A stretch of DNA of 64,000 nucleotides from Rhynchopus sp. YZ270_cl-10 (taxonomy: Eukaryota > Euglenozoa > Diplonemea > Diplonemida > Diplonemidae). Made by a program: the position numbers and the translations under genes. Below, one piece after another: positions 20,102 to 31,500 of the stretch. Positions within the stretch are counted from its first letter, which is position 1; each line of letters starts with the position of its first letter. Below the pieces are notes generated by a model. It worked only from the letters and a program-made list of their open reading frames with translations. It made no database searches and was not told where the DNA came from. The stretch lies in contig OZ037880.1 in the NCBI GenBank assembly GCA_964035575.1, forward strand, positions 930,001-994,000, given 5' to 3'.

Positions 20102-21472
20102 ATGCTCAACCAGATTGTATCGATAATTGAGAAGGCGGATCCGGATCAGGATGTGTCTGGTGGGGAGGAGAGTTGTGGTGATGACGTCTCGTCCTCACTT
20201 GCGACCCCGCTGACCCATAGCAAGACAGTTGAGCACAGCCGCAATGCACCTTCCAGCTGTGGCACACCACCACCACCAGCAGACGCTGGCGACGTCTGCA
20301 TCGATCTAAGCACCTTCTCCGACCCAGGACACGCCCTACGAAGCAAAAGCGAATGCAGCGTCGCCTCACGCGGCCGCAACACCCCTGCCCGCGACAACGA
20401 TGAATCCCGCTCCGTCAAATCCCTTATCTACCGTAGTCTCTCCATACCTTACATCGCAGAGAAAACAGGGCCGGAAAAAACTCCAGAGGCGAAGACAGTA
20501 TTGTCATCACAGGATACATTGCTGTCGGATGCGTATGATAATGACCCAGCTTCGTTGGCAGATATGTCTGTTACAGCGTTGTGCAGTTTGGTCCGTATCA
20601 AAACCGCGCAGGAGCAGGCAGCGGTGGAAAAATACCGCGAAAAGCTTGTCAATTTGCATGACTTTTTAGCGCAGTACTCTTCCTTTCAGAAGCGGACCTC
20701 GAATATGCTTGGGGATTGCCAGAATGCGCTGGCTGCAGCAAGGGTTACCTCCAAAGATATTTCTAGTTTTAAAGAAACTCTGCGTGAAGAGATTTCCTCT
20801 GCGGAGCGTACGGCGCATGAGGTGGAGGCGTGGTACCGCTTGGTCCGGCGAGAAACCGAAACAGAAGCAACGGGGGAGCGCGCCCTTCAGGTTGTCACAT
20901 CGCATTTACAGGGGACGATCCAACGCTTGGAGGAGGAGGTGGCGGAGCTTAAGGCGCGGGAGGAGGCTGCAGTGGAGCGGTCTTCTGTTGCCTTGGTGGA
21001 GGCATCGTCGGTACCGGTGGTGCGGAGTGATGTGGTGGAGGGGAATGAAGAGATTGAAAAGTTGAAACGTCGGTTGCAAAAAGCGACAGCAGATTCAGGG
21101 ACGAAGCAGATGACGCTTGGGGTATTGTATGAAGAGAAGGAGGATTTGAGGGTACGGTTGGATGCGGCGTTGAAACAGCTTTCTACAGTGGATGTTGTGC
21201 CGCAGCAGCAGTTAGATGATTCAAAGTTGTTTCAGACGTTGTCGCACAGAGGTCAATGGGGTGCGCGTGTTGCAACCGCAGTGACCAGAGTAGACGGCGT
21301 GACGATGCGTTTCGGCCGCATGCTTTACGCGAATGCCATCGTCCGTGTCTCAATAGCCCTCTACTTCATCCTCCTCCATCTCTGGGTATTCTGGGTAGTC
21401 ACCCAATATGTCCACGTGCTCCCCCACACTGCAGAGTCAATTCACGAACACCAAAAGCTTTTTGACAACTAA
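20102..21472 (+). CDS. Golgin-84 (GOLGA5)-like coiled-coil Golgi membrane protein
   Basis: 456 residues from the ATG at 20102. A disordered Ser-rich N-terminus is followed by coiled coil from about residue 160 to 395. The C-terminal end is a tail anchor with the golgin-84 signature: TMRFGRMLYANAIVRVSIAL, then YFILLHLWVFWVVTQYV and a short His-containing tail, compared with the RLGRFLRRYPIARV..LLHLWVMIVLL block of GOLGA5. Such proteins tether vesicles at the Golgi rim, with the N-terminus in the cytosol. A GRIP golgin lies further along at 56025. Confidence 0.78.
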   Translation: MLNQIVSIIEKADPDQDVSGGEESCGDDVSSSLATPLTHSKTVEHSRNAPSSCGTPPPPADAGDVCIDLSTFSDPGHALRSKSECSVASRGRNTPARDNDESRSVKSLIYRSLSIPYIAEKTGPEKTPEAKTVLSSQDTLLSDAYDNDPASLADMSVTALCSLVRIKTAQEQAAVEKYREKLVNLHDFLAQYSSFQKRTSNMLGDCQNALAAARVTSKDISSFKETLREEISSAERTAHEVEAWYRLVRRETETEATGERALQVVTSHLQGTIQRLEEEVAELKAREEAAVERSSVALVEASSVPVVRSDVVEGNEEIEKLKRRLQKATADSGTKQMTLGVLYEEKEDLRVRLDAALKQLSTVDVVPQQQLDDSKLFQTLSHRGQWGARVATAVTRVDGVTMRFGRMLYANAIVRVSIALYFILLHLWVFWVVTQYVHVLPHTAESIHEHQKLFDN

Positions 21473-21851
21473 CCTTGAGGGAACGAACCATTGGGATCGG
21501 GGGGGACGGAGGGGGGGTGCTTTTTTTTTTTTTTTGAAAATATTACCCATTTATTTTGTGGCAGACTCTGATCCTCTGTTTGTTGGGGTGATTTGAAAAA
21601 AACAAAAAAAAAATAGCGAAATCGCAGCCATTTTAACTCCCTCAAAAAAATTTTTTGTACATCCTATTTGGCCATTCGGGTTGAAAACCACCCAACTCAC
21701 TCTAAACGTCTTATTTTCACACCAAATACATAGTTATTTTTTACTAATGTGTTAATCCCTGGATAGATAGGTAAAGGAAGACAAATACATTACACCGTAC
21801 AGAGGGGAGGTAGTGTGTGTGGGGGGAAGGAAACAGCACCTTTTGTAGAGT
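21473..21851. other. Intergenic, no gene seen
   Basis: G-rich and T-rich runs followed by AT-rich sequence. Nothing recognisable. Confidence 0.4.
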
Positions 21852-24191
21852 ATGCCGCATTCGTACCCGCCAAGTGAGCGGTACTCTCACCCAGGTGGGG
21901 TGCGTTCTGCTGTAGGGCAGTCGCCGTATAGGGAAGACACGCTGTCGAGGAGGAGGCAGGAGTTGCATCAACGACAGCATTCATGGCGGCGCAATCTTGA
22001 GGTATGGACTAAGGGATTCGGATTTGTCAAAAAATTGTGCATAAGTTTTCTCAACAGGAAGCGTGAGATTGTTGATACTCTATGGGCTATCTTCAAGATT
22101 TTGTTAATATTCGCACCCATTTTAATCCTAGAATCATTATCTTTCAATATTCCTGTTAGTTTGGGTACATTTAGGCCCTATTATTGGTATGGCTGAAAGG
22201 GGGTGCTATTTTTGTGCTATTTTTGTGCTATTTTGGGGTCGTCGGCCACACCAATTATACCTTCTATTCAATAGGAAGTATGAAATAATATTCCTATAGT
22301 ATGTCTTCACTCAAACACACCCCATTCACCAGGAAGACCCCTACTTCGAAATGTCCGGGTCTGACTGCCTTGACATGCACACCGTCCCCTCCCAACGCGA
22401 GCTTTCCATTCTTTACCAGGCCTTTGCTACTCCGGAGCTGGGTGATGGTATGGGTTTAGATGATCAGTTTCCACTTTATTTTTCATTCTTCCCCTTCCAT
22501 ACTACGTATGAAACATGGAGATTGCAAATGATACACCATTTTTTCTCCGCTTTACACGATTAAATGCAAACAACCGTACTTTACTCCGTACCCTTTTGCC
22601 CACCCCACAGACTCCGCCTCCCCTAAGCAGTTGATCCAGCTGTTGCATAGCAATGACAATAAGGTGGTGTTGTTTGCGTTGAAGGAGATTGCGGGGAGGT
22701 TGGAGCAGGATGACATGGATTTGTCACACTTGGTGAGTGCGATGCAGCCGATGGTTGCAGTGTTGCTGCGCGGTGACGGCACAGGTGGCGCTACACACAG
22801 TACAGAGGGAGGCGGGAGAGGCCGGAACGATGCGTGTGAAGTGTATTGGGCCGTCCTCTTCGTGCTGCAGCAGCTCTGTCTTGAGGACAGACACGCTATG
22901 GCAATAGGCGACATAGGAGGCCCCAAAGCCCTCCTCACCCTCCTCGACGACCGCCACGACTTCGAACCCATCCCCCACACCATCATCACGCACATCCTCA
23001 ACACCATCTGGCTGCTCTGCTGCTACGAAGGCAACGGTGACCTCGCACGCTACGACGAAGCCCGCGGGCCAATCCCTGCGTTAGTCTCGCTTCTCTGCCA
23101 ACTGCGTGAAAACGAAGAAAGGTATTTTATTTTTTTCTCCTTATTTAGGTTCCCTAATATGCCAAAACCAACAGTTCCCATGGGGGTCCATTTTATAATT
23201 TGCATACCCAGGTCCCCGACAGGGCTTCGGTAACCTTATTTCTAGAATAATACAATGTTTCTACACTAAACACAAAATCTAAGATCATCTTGACCTTTTC
23301 ACTTTGTTGCGATATTTTTATTTCCTCGAGTACTGAGGCAACGTGGAGTTCACTCAAACAATGTGTTATAATTTTTTTCATTTTTTATTTCTTCTTCAAA
23401 ACTTCTCCATTTCCAGATCCTACGACCCAGACCACAGCACCGAAGGCGACCCTTTACTGACAGTCCTCTGCACCTTGGAGTGTATCAGCCGTATGTCAAG
23501 ATACCGTGGTCAGATCACCTCTGAGGGTGGCATCGAACATTGCGTGCCTCTTCTGTCTCACGGGAAGGTTTCTCACCGTATCACTGCACTGCGTGTTGCG
23601 CATAATTTGATGGTCGACAATTCGCTGGAGTTTGTTGTTTTGGGCGGGGTTGTGCCTTTGTGTGCTATGCTGGCTTCAAGCAACAAAGCAGAGAATGCTG
23701 CTGCGGTGAGGACCTGCGTTCATTTGTTTGGGGTGAGAGGTGATTTGGGGAGTCTTGTTGCGGATATGGTGGGGTCTGGGTGTTGTGGTGCGTGCAGTGT
23801 GTTGATGCGTGGTGCAGACGCAGCGGTGGCGAGACGTGCTATTATCTTGGTAGGTCTGCTCTGTCAATATGGCACTGAAGATTACTCCTACCTCCTCTTC
23901 AAGGAGAAAGGCTTCATCAAAGGTGTGGTCACGCTTCTCAAATCTGACAAGCTCGCAACCCTCCTCCCCGCCAGCGCAATGTTCTGGTATCTGACGCGTG
24001 TCGAGGAAGCGCAGCAAACGCTCATCAGCTCTGGTGCGATACCGCGTCTGCAATACATCTTCTCGCGTGCATCAGAGGTCTCGCTCCTCCACAATGTCGG
24101 AGGGGCCTTGAAAAGATTAGAATGCTTTGATGATATCGGTGATAATCTGGACCTGCTCGATCCATCAGCGGGGTCTGCTATTCGGTGGTGA
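21852..24191 (+). CDS. ARM-repeat protein, distantly importin-alpha-like
   Basis: Four exons (21852-22001, 22333-22447, 22611-23121, 23417-24191) join in frame to 516 residues, the usual size of importin-alpha. Donors are GTATG, GTATG and GTATT. The N-terminus has a basic stretch (SRRRQELHQRQHSWRRN) placed where an importin-beta-binding region would be. The rest is helical ARM/HEAT-type repeat, for example QLLHSNDNKVVLFALKEIAG, IGGPKALLTLL, GPIPALVSLL, GGIEHCVPLLSHGKVSHRIT and GGVVPLCAMLASSN. The conserved Trp-Asn pairs of importin-alpha NLS grooves are not evident, so it may be another ARM scaffold. Fold confident, function not. Confidence 0.6.
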
Positions 24192-24374
24192 AAAAGGAGG
24201 GGGGGAAAAATGGAAAAATTAAAAAAAAAATAAAACAATGGGAAAAGAGTACGTAGTTACTGCGTGGAGTGGTATCGAATACTCTCCCATTTTTCATTTC
24301 TTTTTTAGAGTGTTCCTCTAGGGGGTGTTTGCGCTTTTACATTCTCTCTTTCAAACCCACGAAATGGATGTAGG

Positions 24375-24590
24375 ACTGCATGATTGGGTTCCACCTACAC
24401 CGGGTCTCCATCCACCACGGTACACTTCCACGAGAGGGCTGTTGCATTTCAATTCAATTTTCATTTATTTTTCCCACAAGCGTAGCTTAAAGGAGAAATA
24501 GTTCCTCCGATGCGGTCGCCAATCACCTCCCTCCAACAGGGTAATTGAGCAATCAACGAAAAAACCTATTTTCCCCCTCCTTTTACTTAC
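24375..24590 (+). repeat. Dispersed composite repeat (GACTGCATG..GGGCTTTGTATTTCAA / GCTTAAAGGAGAAATAG)
   Basis: The 5' half (GACTGCATGATTGGGTTCCA ... GAGAGGGCTGTTGCATTTCAA) matches 47338-47385, 49596-49660, 58339-58405 and 58745-58780. The 3' half (GCTTAAAGGAGAAATAGTTC ... GCGGTCGCCAATCA ... GCAATCAACGAAAA) matches 27868-27965, and part matches 41648-41668. Confidence 0.7.
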
Positions 24591-25124
24591 CTATCAGAGT
24601 TACTGTTTTTATACGGTAGTGCTGATAGACAAACTCCACTCTACTCTGAGGGAGTGTTATCATAAATAGTATTGAGCAAATTCTGTAGAGAATTGCCAGT
24701 TTGAGAACCTGTTGGAACAGTGTAGCTGTCATACAGTTTTCTTTTTAAAAAAACATATTTGAAAAAGGTCCCTTTTTGGTTGTTTTAAGCGCAAAAAATC
24801 ATCATCCTGGGTAAGTGCACCCGCATGATTGGAGTACCGAGTGTGTGCATTTACTGGAACACTTATTTGGCTCTCTTTTGATGGTATACAAAACCATCAA
24901 GTTTTCTTTTCTTTTTTTTTTTTTTTGGCCTCGAGGTTTTCCTCTTCACGGCCAAGGTAGTTAGTAGGAGCGTATTGCAGTAAAAAAATATCAACACAGA
25001 ATATTTATTACACACATTTACGCACAAATTTTTTTTTGATCTCTCTCGCTCGTAGATTCATTCGATCGAATTCCTGGTATTCGCATCAAAACTCAACTGC
25101 AAAAAATAATTAAAAAGTGAAAGT

Positions 25125-25195
25125 AGAGATTGCACAACTGTGGCGACACAACCGAGGCAACAACACTACCTCCAACAATTTATCAAAAAAAATGC
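25125..25195 (+). repeat. Dispersed AGATTGCACAACTGTGG repeat, copy 1
   Basis: AGATTGCACAACTGTGGCGA, CACAACCGA, ACTAC and CTCCAACAATTTATCAAAAA recur at 40651-40712 in the last intron of the TM9SF gene, with small differences. Confidence 0.75.
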
Positions 25196-25636
25196 AGATT
25201 GAGTCGATACCACGAATACAAGACACATAGGGAAGCAGTTTTATTAATTCCTCTTCCGACCCCCCCTTCCTCCTCCCTCTCCCCTCCCCTCCAATCTCCC
25301 CCCTCCCCCTAGAGCTATTTATTTTCTCATCTTTTTGTTAAACCGATTGTTTTGTTTTCCCTTTTCTTTTCTGAGGTGTAATAGTTAAACAAAGACTCCT
25401 TCTCTTCCTTACCCCCTCTCTTTTTCACTCACAACTTACACCTCCCATTTCTTCAAAAAACACACTCGAAAAATGGAAAAGCATTAAAAAAATCTGTTTC
25501 AACAAACTTAACTCGAAGTTGCATGACGTAGTACTTAACTACTACACACAAACACCATTATAAAATTCAAAATCATACAATACCCATCCCATCCCATCCC
25601 ATCCTATCCCAGAAATTTTGAGAATTTTTTTTTTAA

Positions 25637-26662
25637 ATGTTGCGGATTGCTTCTAATGTGGTGTTACGACAAAGCAGCTACCGGAGATGTGCCTTAGGGA
25701 GGAGTGTGCGGTATTCTTCTGTTCAACTTCAGGTGGATGATATCATGAAGCATATAAGCGATCCAAAGGTAGCTGAAGGAGTCGGGCGGAGGCTGTCCGA
25801 AAGCACCTTAGAACAGTTGGAGATCGCTATGAATGAGTCCGGGCATTTTGTTGAGCCACCTAGCGGAAAACAGATCTTCCATCTTTGCCTTCGCGCTGCC
25901 ATTCCTTTTATTGGATTTGGCATTTTCGATAATCTTGTTATGTTGACAGTAGGTGACGCTATCGATGCAACGTTCGGTGTTACCATGGGATTTTCTACTC
26001 TCGCTGCAGCAGGGTTTGGTCAATGTGTATCTGATGCAACAGGGATTACTCTGCAAGGAATGATAGAACGTTTTGCAGATAAGCTAGGCCTTCCCAACGC
26101 AAATGTTTCACGTCAACAAGAACAGCTCTCTCACGTAAAATCCTGGGTGCAGCTGGCGCGGACCCTCGGTATCGTCTTTGGGTGTCTGATTGGGATGTTC
26201 CCGTTGCTCTTCTTAAATACCACCAGAAGGTGTGTAGTAGACTCAGTCAAGGACAACCTCCCCTTAGAACGCAAAAAGTACTTCGAATCCAAGCTCAAAA
26301 TCAAAACCTTTCAGGAAGGGGAAAAGCTGATGCAGTGTGGCAAACAGAGCGAAACTGTGTACATCATTCTCCAGGGAGAGGTGGAGGTGGTTGGAAGAGA
26401 CAATTTTGATGAACCCATGTCGGTGTGTATGTTAGGACCAGGTAGTATGGTGGGGGAGCTTGAAATTGTGAATAGCCATCCGTGTGTCGCAGATGTGATT
26501 GCGTCGGAGCTCGTCAAGACGCAAGCTATCGCAAGGGAAGACTTCCTGAAAGTAGTAGAGCACGGCAGCAACGCGGAAGAAGTGTTCAAAGAGAACATCA
26601 AAACCTCGCCCTACGTTTGGTACAGAATGAAAATGGAGAAGGAAGGAAAGGAAAAGACATAG
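25637..26662 (+). CDS. TMEM65 domain fused to a cyclic-nucleotide-binding domain
   Basis: 341 residues, one exon. The first 30 residues are Arg/Ser-rich without acids and look like a mitochondrial presequence. Residues about 84-205 match TMEM65: RAAIPFIGFGIFDNLVMLTV, GVTMGFSTLAAAGFGQCVSD, then LGIVFGCLIGMFPLLFLN. In animals TMEM65 is a mitochondrial inner-membrane protein involved in Na+/Ca2+ handling. Residues about 225-325 form a cNMP-binding fold: GEKLMQCGKQSETVYIILQG, EVEVVGR and GPGSMVGELEIVNSHP. The usual phosphate-binding FGE..L..N.PR pattern is altered (MVGELEIVNSHPCVAD, no Arg), so ligand binding is uncertain. Confidence 0.83.
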   Translation: MLRIASNVVLRQSSYRRCALGRSVRYSSVQLQVDDIMKHISDPKVAEGVGRRLSESTLEQLEIAMNESGHFVEPPSGKQIFHLCLRAAIPFIGFGIFDNLVMLTVGDAIDATFGVTMGFSTLAAAGFGQCVSDATGITLQGMIERFADKLGLPNANVSRQQEQLSHVKSWVQLARTLGIVFGCLIGMFPLLFLNTTRRCVVDSVKDNLPLERKKYFESKLKIKTFQEGEKLMQCGKQSETVYIILQGEVEVVGRDNFDEPMSVCMLGPGSMVGELEIVNSHPCVADVIASELVKTQAIAREDFLKVVEHGSNAEEVFKENIKTSPYVWYRMKMEKEGKEKT

Positions 26663-26819
26663 CGGGCTTTTAAGATCGGGCCGAATCACTCAAATACACA
26701 TCCCCTCAGTTTGCTTGCCCTGGGATTTTTTTTTTCTTCTTCTTGCAGTTTTTTTCCCCTCTAAATTCTCCTCAAGTGTTGTTGATTTCTGTCAACGATA
26801 CTTTTATGACACTCATCTT

Positions 26820-27416
26820 CAGGGTTTTTTTTATGGGGGGGTGAGGGGGGGTCTCGCCCCCCGCCAGGATTTTTTTCAGGATTCTGGGGGGGGTGGAGGG
26901 GGTGGAAAAAAAATTTTTGGGGGCGAGACACCCCCCCGAAGGGGGTGAGTTTGCGGGAAGTACCATGGGGAACTGGGTTGCTGACCGCATCATACAGTCT
27001 GTACCTCAATTTTTTTCGCCTGCGGCGCCATTTTTCCTTTTTTGCTTCGCAAAAAAGGGTTCGTTGAGTGACTCTATGATGTAAAGAGCTTGCTTTTTAC
27101 ACCGTACCCTAAATTTTTTTTCGCCTGCGGCGCCATTTTATATTATTTTTTTTTGCTCCGCAAAAAAAAGTACATACATTTTGTTCCCTATGTTCCCAAT
27201 GTCCCTGGTCAGCAGTTCTGAAAAATTTTCGGGCGACCGCTATTACAGGGGGGAAGCTCGTGGACCCCAAAATCACCCCCCATTTTGGCCAAAAGGGGTG
27301 ATTGGCGAGAGCCCTGAATGCATGGGGAAAATTTTTTTCTGAGTCCAAATAGGGCTCTTTTTGCGACCCCCCCCCCCCCCCAAGGGTCAAAACACCCAAT
27401 CCTAAAAAAAACCCTG
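26820..27416. mobile_element. Possible hAT-like TIR element with internal duplication
   Basis: Inverted ends CAGGGTTTTTTTTA (26820-26833) and TAAAAAAAACCCTG (27403-27416) match over 14 bp. The 8-bp flanks CTCATCTT and AGAATCTT agree at the last five positions only, so the duplication is decayed or chance. Inside, a block with CGCCTGCGGCGCCATTTT, T/A runs and GCTTCGCAAAAAA occurs twice (about 27009-27055 and 27114-27170). No coding capacity was recognised. Confidence 0.45.
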
Positions 27417-27867
27417 AGAATCTTACCAAAAAAAAAATTCTTTCCAAAGTTTATCAATTACCTTTTGTACATTATTCTCAAAAGCCTCTCTACCCGCATG
27501 ACGTAGCTGTATCACCACAAAGTATTTTTTTGTTTGTTTTCTTCTTGCTCTTTCACTTCTTTTTCTTAAAAAGTTCACATTTTCTTTGTAGCAAAGTATC
27601 CCTTTTTGCAAAAAAACATCTATTCGGTTGTGATTTTTTCCCCTCTTGTCTTTGCATTTTTGTGCGTACCTCCAAAAATAACACCAAGGATAGCCTTGAT
27701 CACAAATAGGGTGTACCTAACCCTACAAGTCAGGCACCATTTTTTCTTTTTTATTATACCTTCTATTCAGTAGAATAGTTAGTATGAAACAAATTCTTCT
27801 TTTTTCTTTGGAGCGTTTACTGCACTTTGATCAAAACAAAACAACCACTTTTTTTTATTATTCCTAC

Positions 27868-28065
27868 GAAGCTTGCTTTAAAGGAGAAATAGTATTTACC
27901 GGGTACGGTCGCCAAATCATCCCCTCAAACAGGATTGTGCAATCAACGAAAACAACTTTACTTACCTACCCCGATCCTACTATTTCCCTCACTCAATTTA
28001 AAGATGGGACCATTTTTTGTTGATCCCTACCCATGCTTTCAATTCATTGATTGCGTATGGTGAGA
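27868..28065 (+). repeat. Dispersed repeat, second copies (GCTTTAAAGGAGAAATAG; GATGGGACCATTTTTTGTTG)
   Basis: 27868-27965 matches 24483-24575. 28001-28065 (AAAGATGGGACCATTTTTTG, TTGATCCCT, TTGATTGCGTATGGTGA) matches 49694-49760. The unit is therefore a mosaic of pieces that occur in different combinations at different loci. The surrounding 27417-28502 contains no supportable gene. Confidence 0.65.
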
Positions 28066-28502
28066 ACCCCTTTTTTTTCTCCTTTGAACAATATTCCAAA
28101 GACTCCCCCTTAATACGCCCTTCCTTTTCCTAACACAACCCCTTTTCCTTCTTTCTCTCTACCCCAAAAGCAAGGGTACATTTTTAGCACCCTCTGTACC
28201 TTCTTTTCGTCAGAAAAAGAATGTATATTGGTGCTTCCCGGGGGGTATGCATTTCACAAATTTTCACAAATTTTCAATTCAATTCACAACTTTTCACATA
28301 ATATGAAACACAACTCCTTTCTCTCTACCCCACTCACCTCATCTACCCTTCTGCAGCGTCCACAACCATTTTTTTTTTATCGATTCATATAGGCCTTTCA
28401 GGTCCATGGGAACGGATGCGTACACAGTGATGTCCTTTGTGGTGTGGAGGGTTTTTGTGTAGGCAGTGCTTGCGCCCCCGGCGCTTTGCGCTATCACTTT
28501 AG

Positions 28503-31500
28503 ATGAACAACTTTGCGGCGACAGAGCGTCAGTTGAAACTGAGGTTTTGTATTCCAAGAGATGAACCGTTTATTCCGTTTGGGTCGCTAACAAATTTGCC
28601 GCTTTTAGACCCAGGGTTGGACCCATCGACCATTGATGAGATGGGCGGGCTTCGTTTTGAATATACAGAATGCAACGATGGCCCTCCAGAACATCACCCA
28701 GAGGATGCCAAGCCTGCGTCACTCTATCTGTTTAAATCTCGCGTTGTGGTGGTGTTGGATGACGGAGCTACGGCGTCCTTGCTTTTCTCCGATTTGGCAC
28801 GCTTCACAAAGAGGCGCTCCGTCGCTTTCAAAACCTTTTCCTTTGCAACCCCACCAGTAAACACCACCTTGCTTGCCGCACAACAGCGTGGCAGTCCGAA
28901 TATCACTCAGGTCTTTCTTGCACCACAATCTATCGGCCAGGTTTTAAGCTCGGTTATAGACTTTCTGTGGAAGCTACATCGTGGGAAACTGTCAACGCGA
29001 ACCTCAGTGTACCTTGCGTGCGGTAAGCTGCAGGATGTATTAGGGGTTGCTGCGCTTCCAGAGGTTTCCTTTCCTTGCACTACAACGGCATCTACTGGGC
29101 GGGAGGAAGACGATGAGGCAGGGTCCTTAGAAAGCCTTCGAGGTGAAGAAATCTGTGGCAGTCTAGAATTGCTTCTTGATGACAAAGCTCGGCTACGCTT
29201 TATGGTTGCCGTAAAGGAGTTGCGTAGTTTCAATACCCGATATGAAAGGCGTATGGAAATCAAACGGTCGAACACCTCAGAATCAAACCGTGATATGCAA
29301 CGCCGTTCGCAGAGCCTCGGCAAAGCCTCCTTCGGGTCATACTATAATACCAAAACCCAAGAAAAGGCGGAGAAAAAAAGCACAACATTTGTTTCCCCGG
29401 TTCCCCTTGAGGTGAAGGGGGCGATTCAGCATGAGGTGAAACGGCAGAAAAGGTTGAGAAGGGAGCGTCGTTTGAGAAGACAGGTTCAACGACTTAAGAG
29501 AGAGGACGAAAAACGACTACACGAACTGCATATGGGAAGCGACGAGGAGGAGGAGGAAGAGGAGCTGCAAACGCAACAGCCTGCTGCAGAGCAGGACCAT
29601 GCGGTGTTTCTTATTGACCTCGACAATGTTTTGATGATCAGCACGGAACGTTCTATTATCGGAAAAAACCAGCTGACCATTTTGTGCAGAGAAGCAGGTA
29701 CACGGCATGACTCCCACACAATGGTGTCACCACGTTCCAATGATTCTTCTTCTTCAGAAGAGGAGCACCCACGGCCTCGGAGATATGTGTTTTCGAATAT
29801 CAGGGAGTTGGATAAGGCTGAGCATTGGCTGCGAAAGGTGTGGACCGTGAACTGCAACTCTTTGGTAACGTTGTCGTTGATTGAGATGAGCGAGAGGGAG
29901 GACCGGCTTCGCAGAAAGGCGGCGTGGCTGCCAAAGCGGATTTCAGTGATGCGGGCGATTCCGGACTCAGAGTGTTTTGACATTGCGGAGGTGGAGGGGT
30001 TGCTCACATCCTTTCAGCTTGCTGATGCCAATCAAGACTGTTTTATTACACGAAACGAATTCGTAGCCTCCCTAGGCCCCGCCTTCCACATCGACGTAGT
30101 AGAAGGGATCTACCGCGTCTTCGACACAAACGGCGACAACCGAATCTCCTTCCCCGAATACCTCTTCGGCATCAGAGTTCTCCAGCTCGGCAACCACGAA
30201 GACCGTCTCAGCTTCCAACACCGCCTTTTTGATATCTACGATCAAGGGTATTTTACACTCGAAGGATTGACCCGAATTTTGAATCTTTTTTATCGTCTTT
30301 CCGAAAATTTTGCGAGAAGCCGGCAGAAGTCTTGCGATTGCAAGCACCTTTTTTCTTTATTAGATAAACGGAAGAAAGGGAAGGTTACTTTGGCAGACTT
30401 TAAGGATGCTATGTCGAGCCAGGCTGAGGTTCAGAAGGCATTTGTATGGTCTATGCACTCGGAACAACTGCGACGGGATATGAAACGGCTTTTTGGAAAG
30501 ACCGATCAGCTGGGGAGAACGGTGGTGTTTGGATCTCCATCGTGGCTTCGGGTGACCTGCATTCTTACAGGAATTGAGCAGTCGATTATGTTCCGCAAGA
30601 AACTCCTCTCCAAGGACACCCAGGTCGCCAACCTCCGCAGCTCTAACCTCGCAAAGCTTGCAAAACTGAGCCGCAACAACAACTCCACGAACAACCTCCA
30701 CAGCGCCTCTACCAGCAGCTTTCAATACCGCCCCTCAGAAGCCACCGCAATGTTCGCCTCCTACGAAGAGAGACAATACTACGAACGCTCAGTCAACGAA
30801 CGGAAAACATTCGAAATCGCTCCCGGCATCACCTTTGACGACTACTGCCCAGTACTGTTTCGTGATTTGCAATCATTGTATGGGCTTACGGAAGGGGGGT
30901 ATTTAGATAGTTTGGGGATTTCGCAGTTGCAGGCTTCGATGCTGTGTGGTACAATGACGTCCTTGAGGGAAATGAGTTCGTCAAGCCGATCCGGCTCATT
31001 TTTCTTCCAATCGCATGACAACCGATTTATCATCAAAACGATTCCTTCAGGTGAAATGGCGACCTTCCGTAGATCTCTTGTTAATTACTACACCCACATC
31101 CGTGACCGGCCGGACACTCTCCTTACTAAGGTGCATGGTCTGCATGCCATCCATTTTCACCCTGATAAGCACAAGACCATCTTCATTGTGATGCAAAATG
31201 TGTTTGAGCCGGAAAAGAAAATTCACAGTTTATATGACCTAAAAGGCAGCACAGTACAGAGGAACACACCTAAGGAGAAGAGGAAGAAGGGGAATGCGTT
31301 AAAGGATTTGGATTTTATTCAGGAGGAGAGGCCGCCGCTTCTTATAACGAAGGAGATTCGGACGCTTTTGATTGAGCAGGTTGCAAGCGATGCTGCGTTT
31401 TTGCGGAAATGTGGTCTAATAGATTACTCAATTCTTCTTGCAATTCATGACAGTCCAGATGGCAGACCCATTGAGGATGACGTACGCCCTTCGAAAGGAG

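Larger units (their letters stand above)
24192..25636. other. Intergenic, rich in dispersed repeats
   Basis: 1.4 kb without a supportable gene. It contains the composite repeat at 24375-24590 and the repeat at 25125-25195. A four-fold CCCATCCCATCC tract and TATCCCAG (about 25606-25613) precede the TMEM65-fusion gene. Confidence 0.55.
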
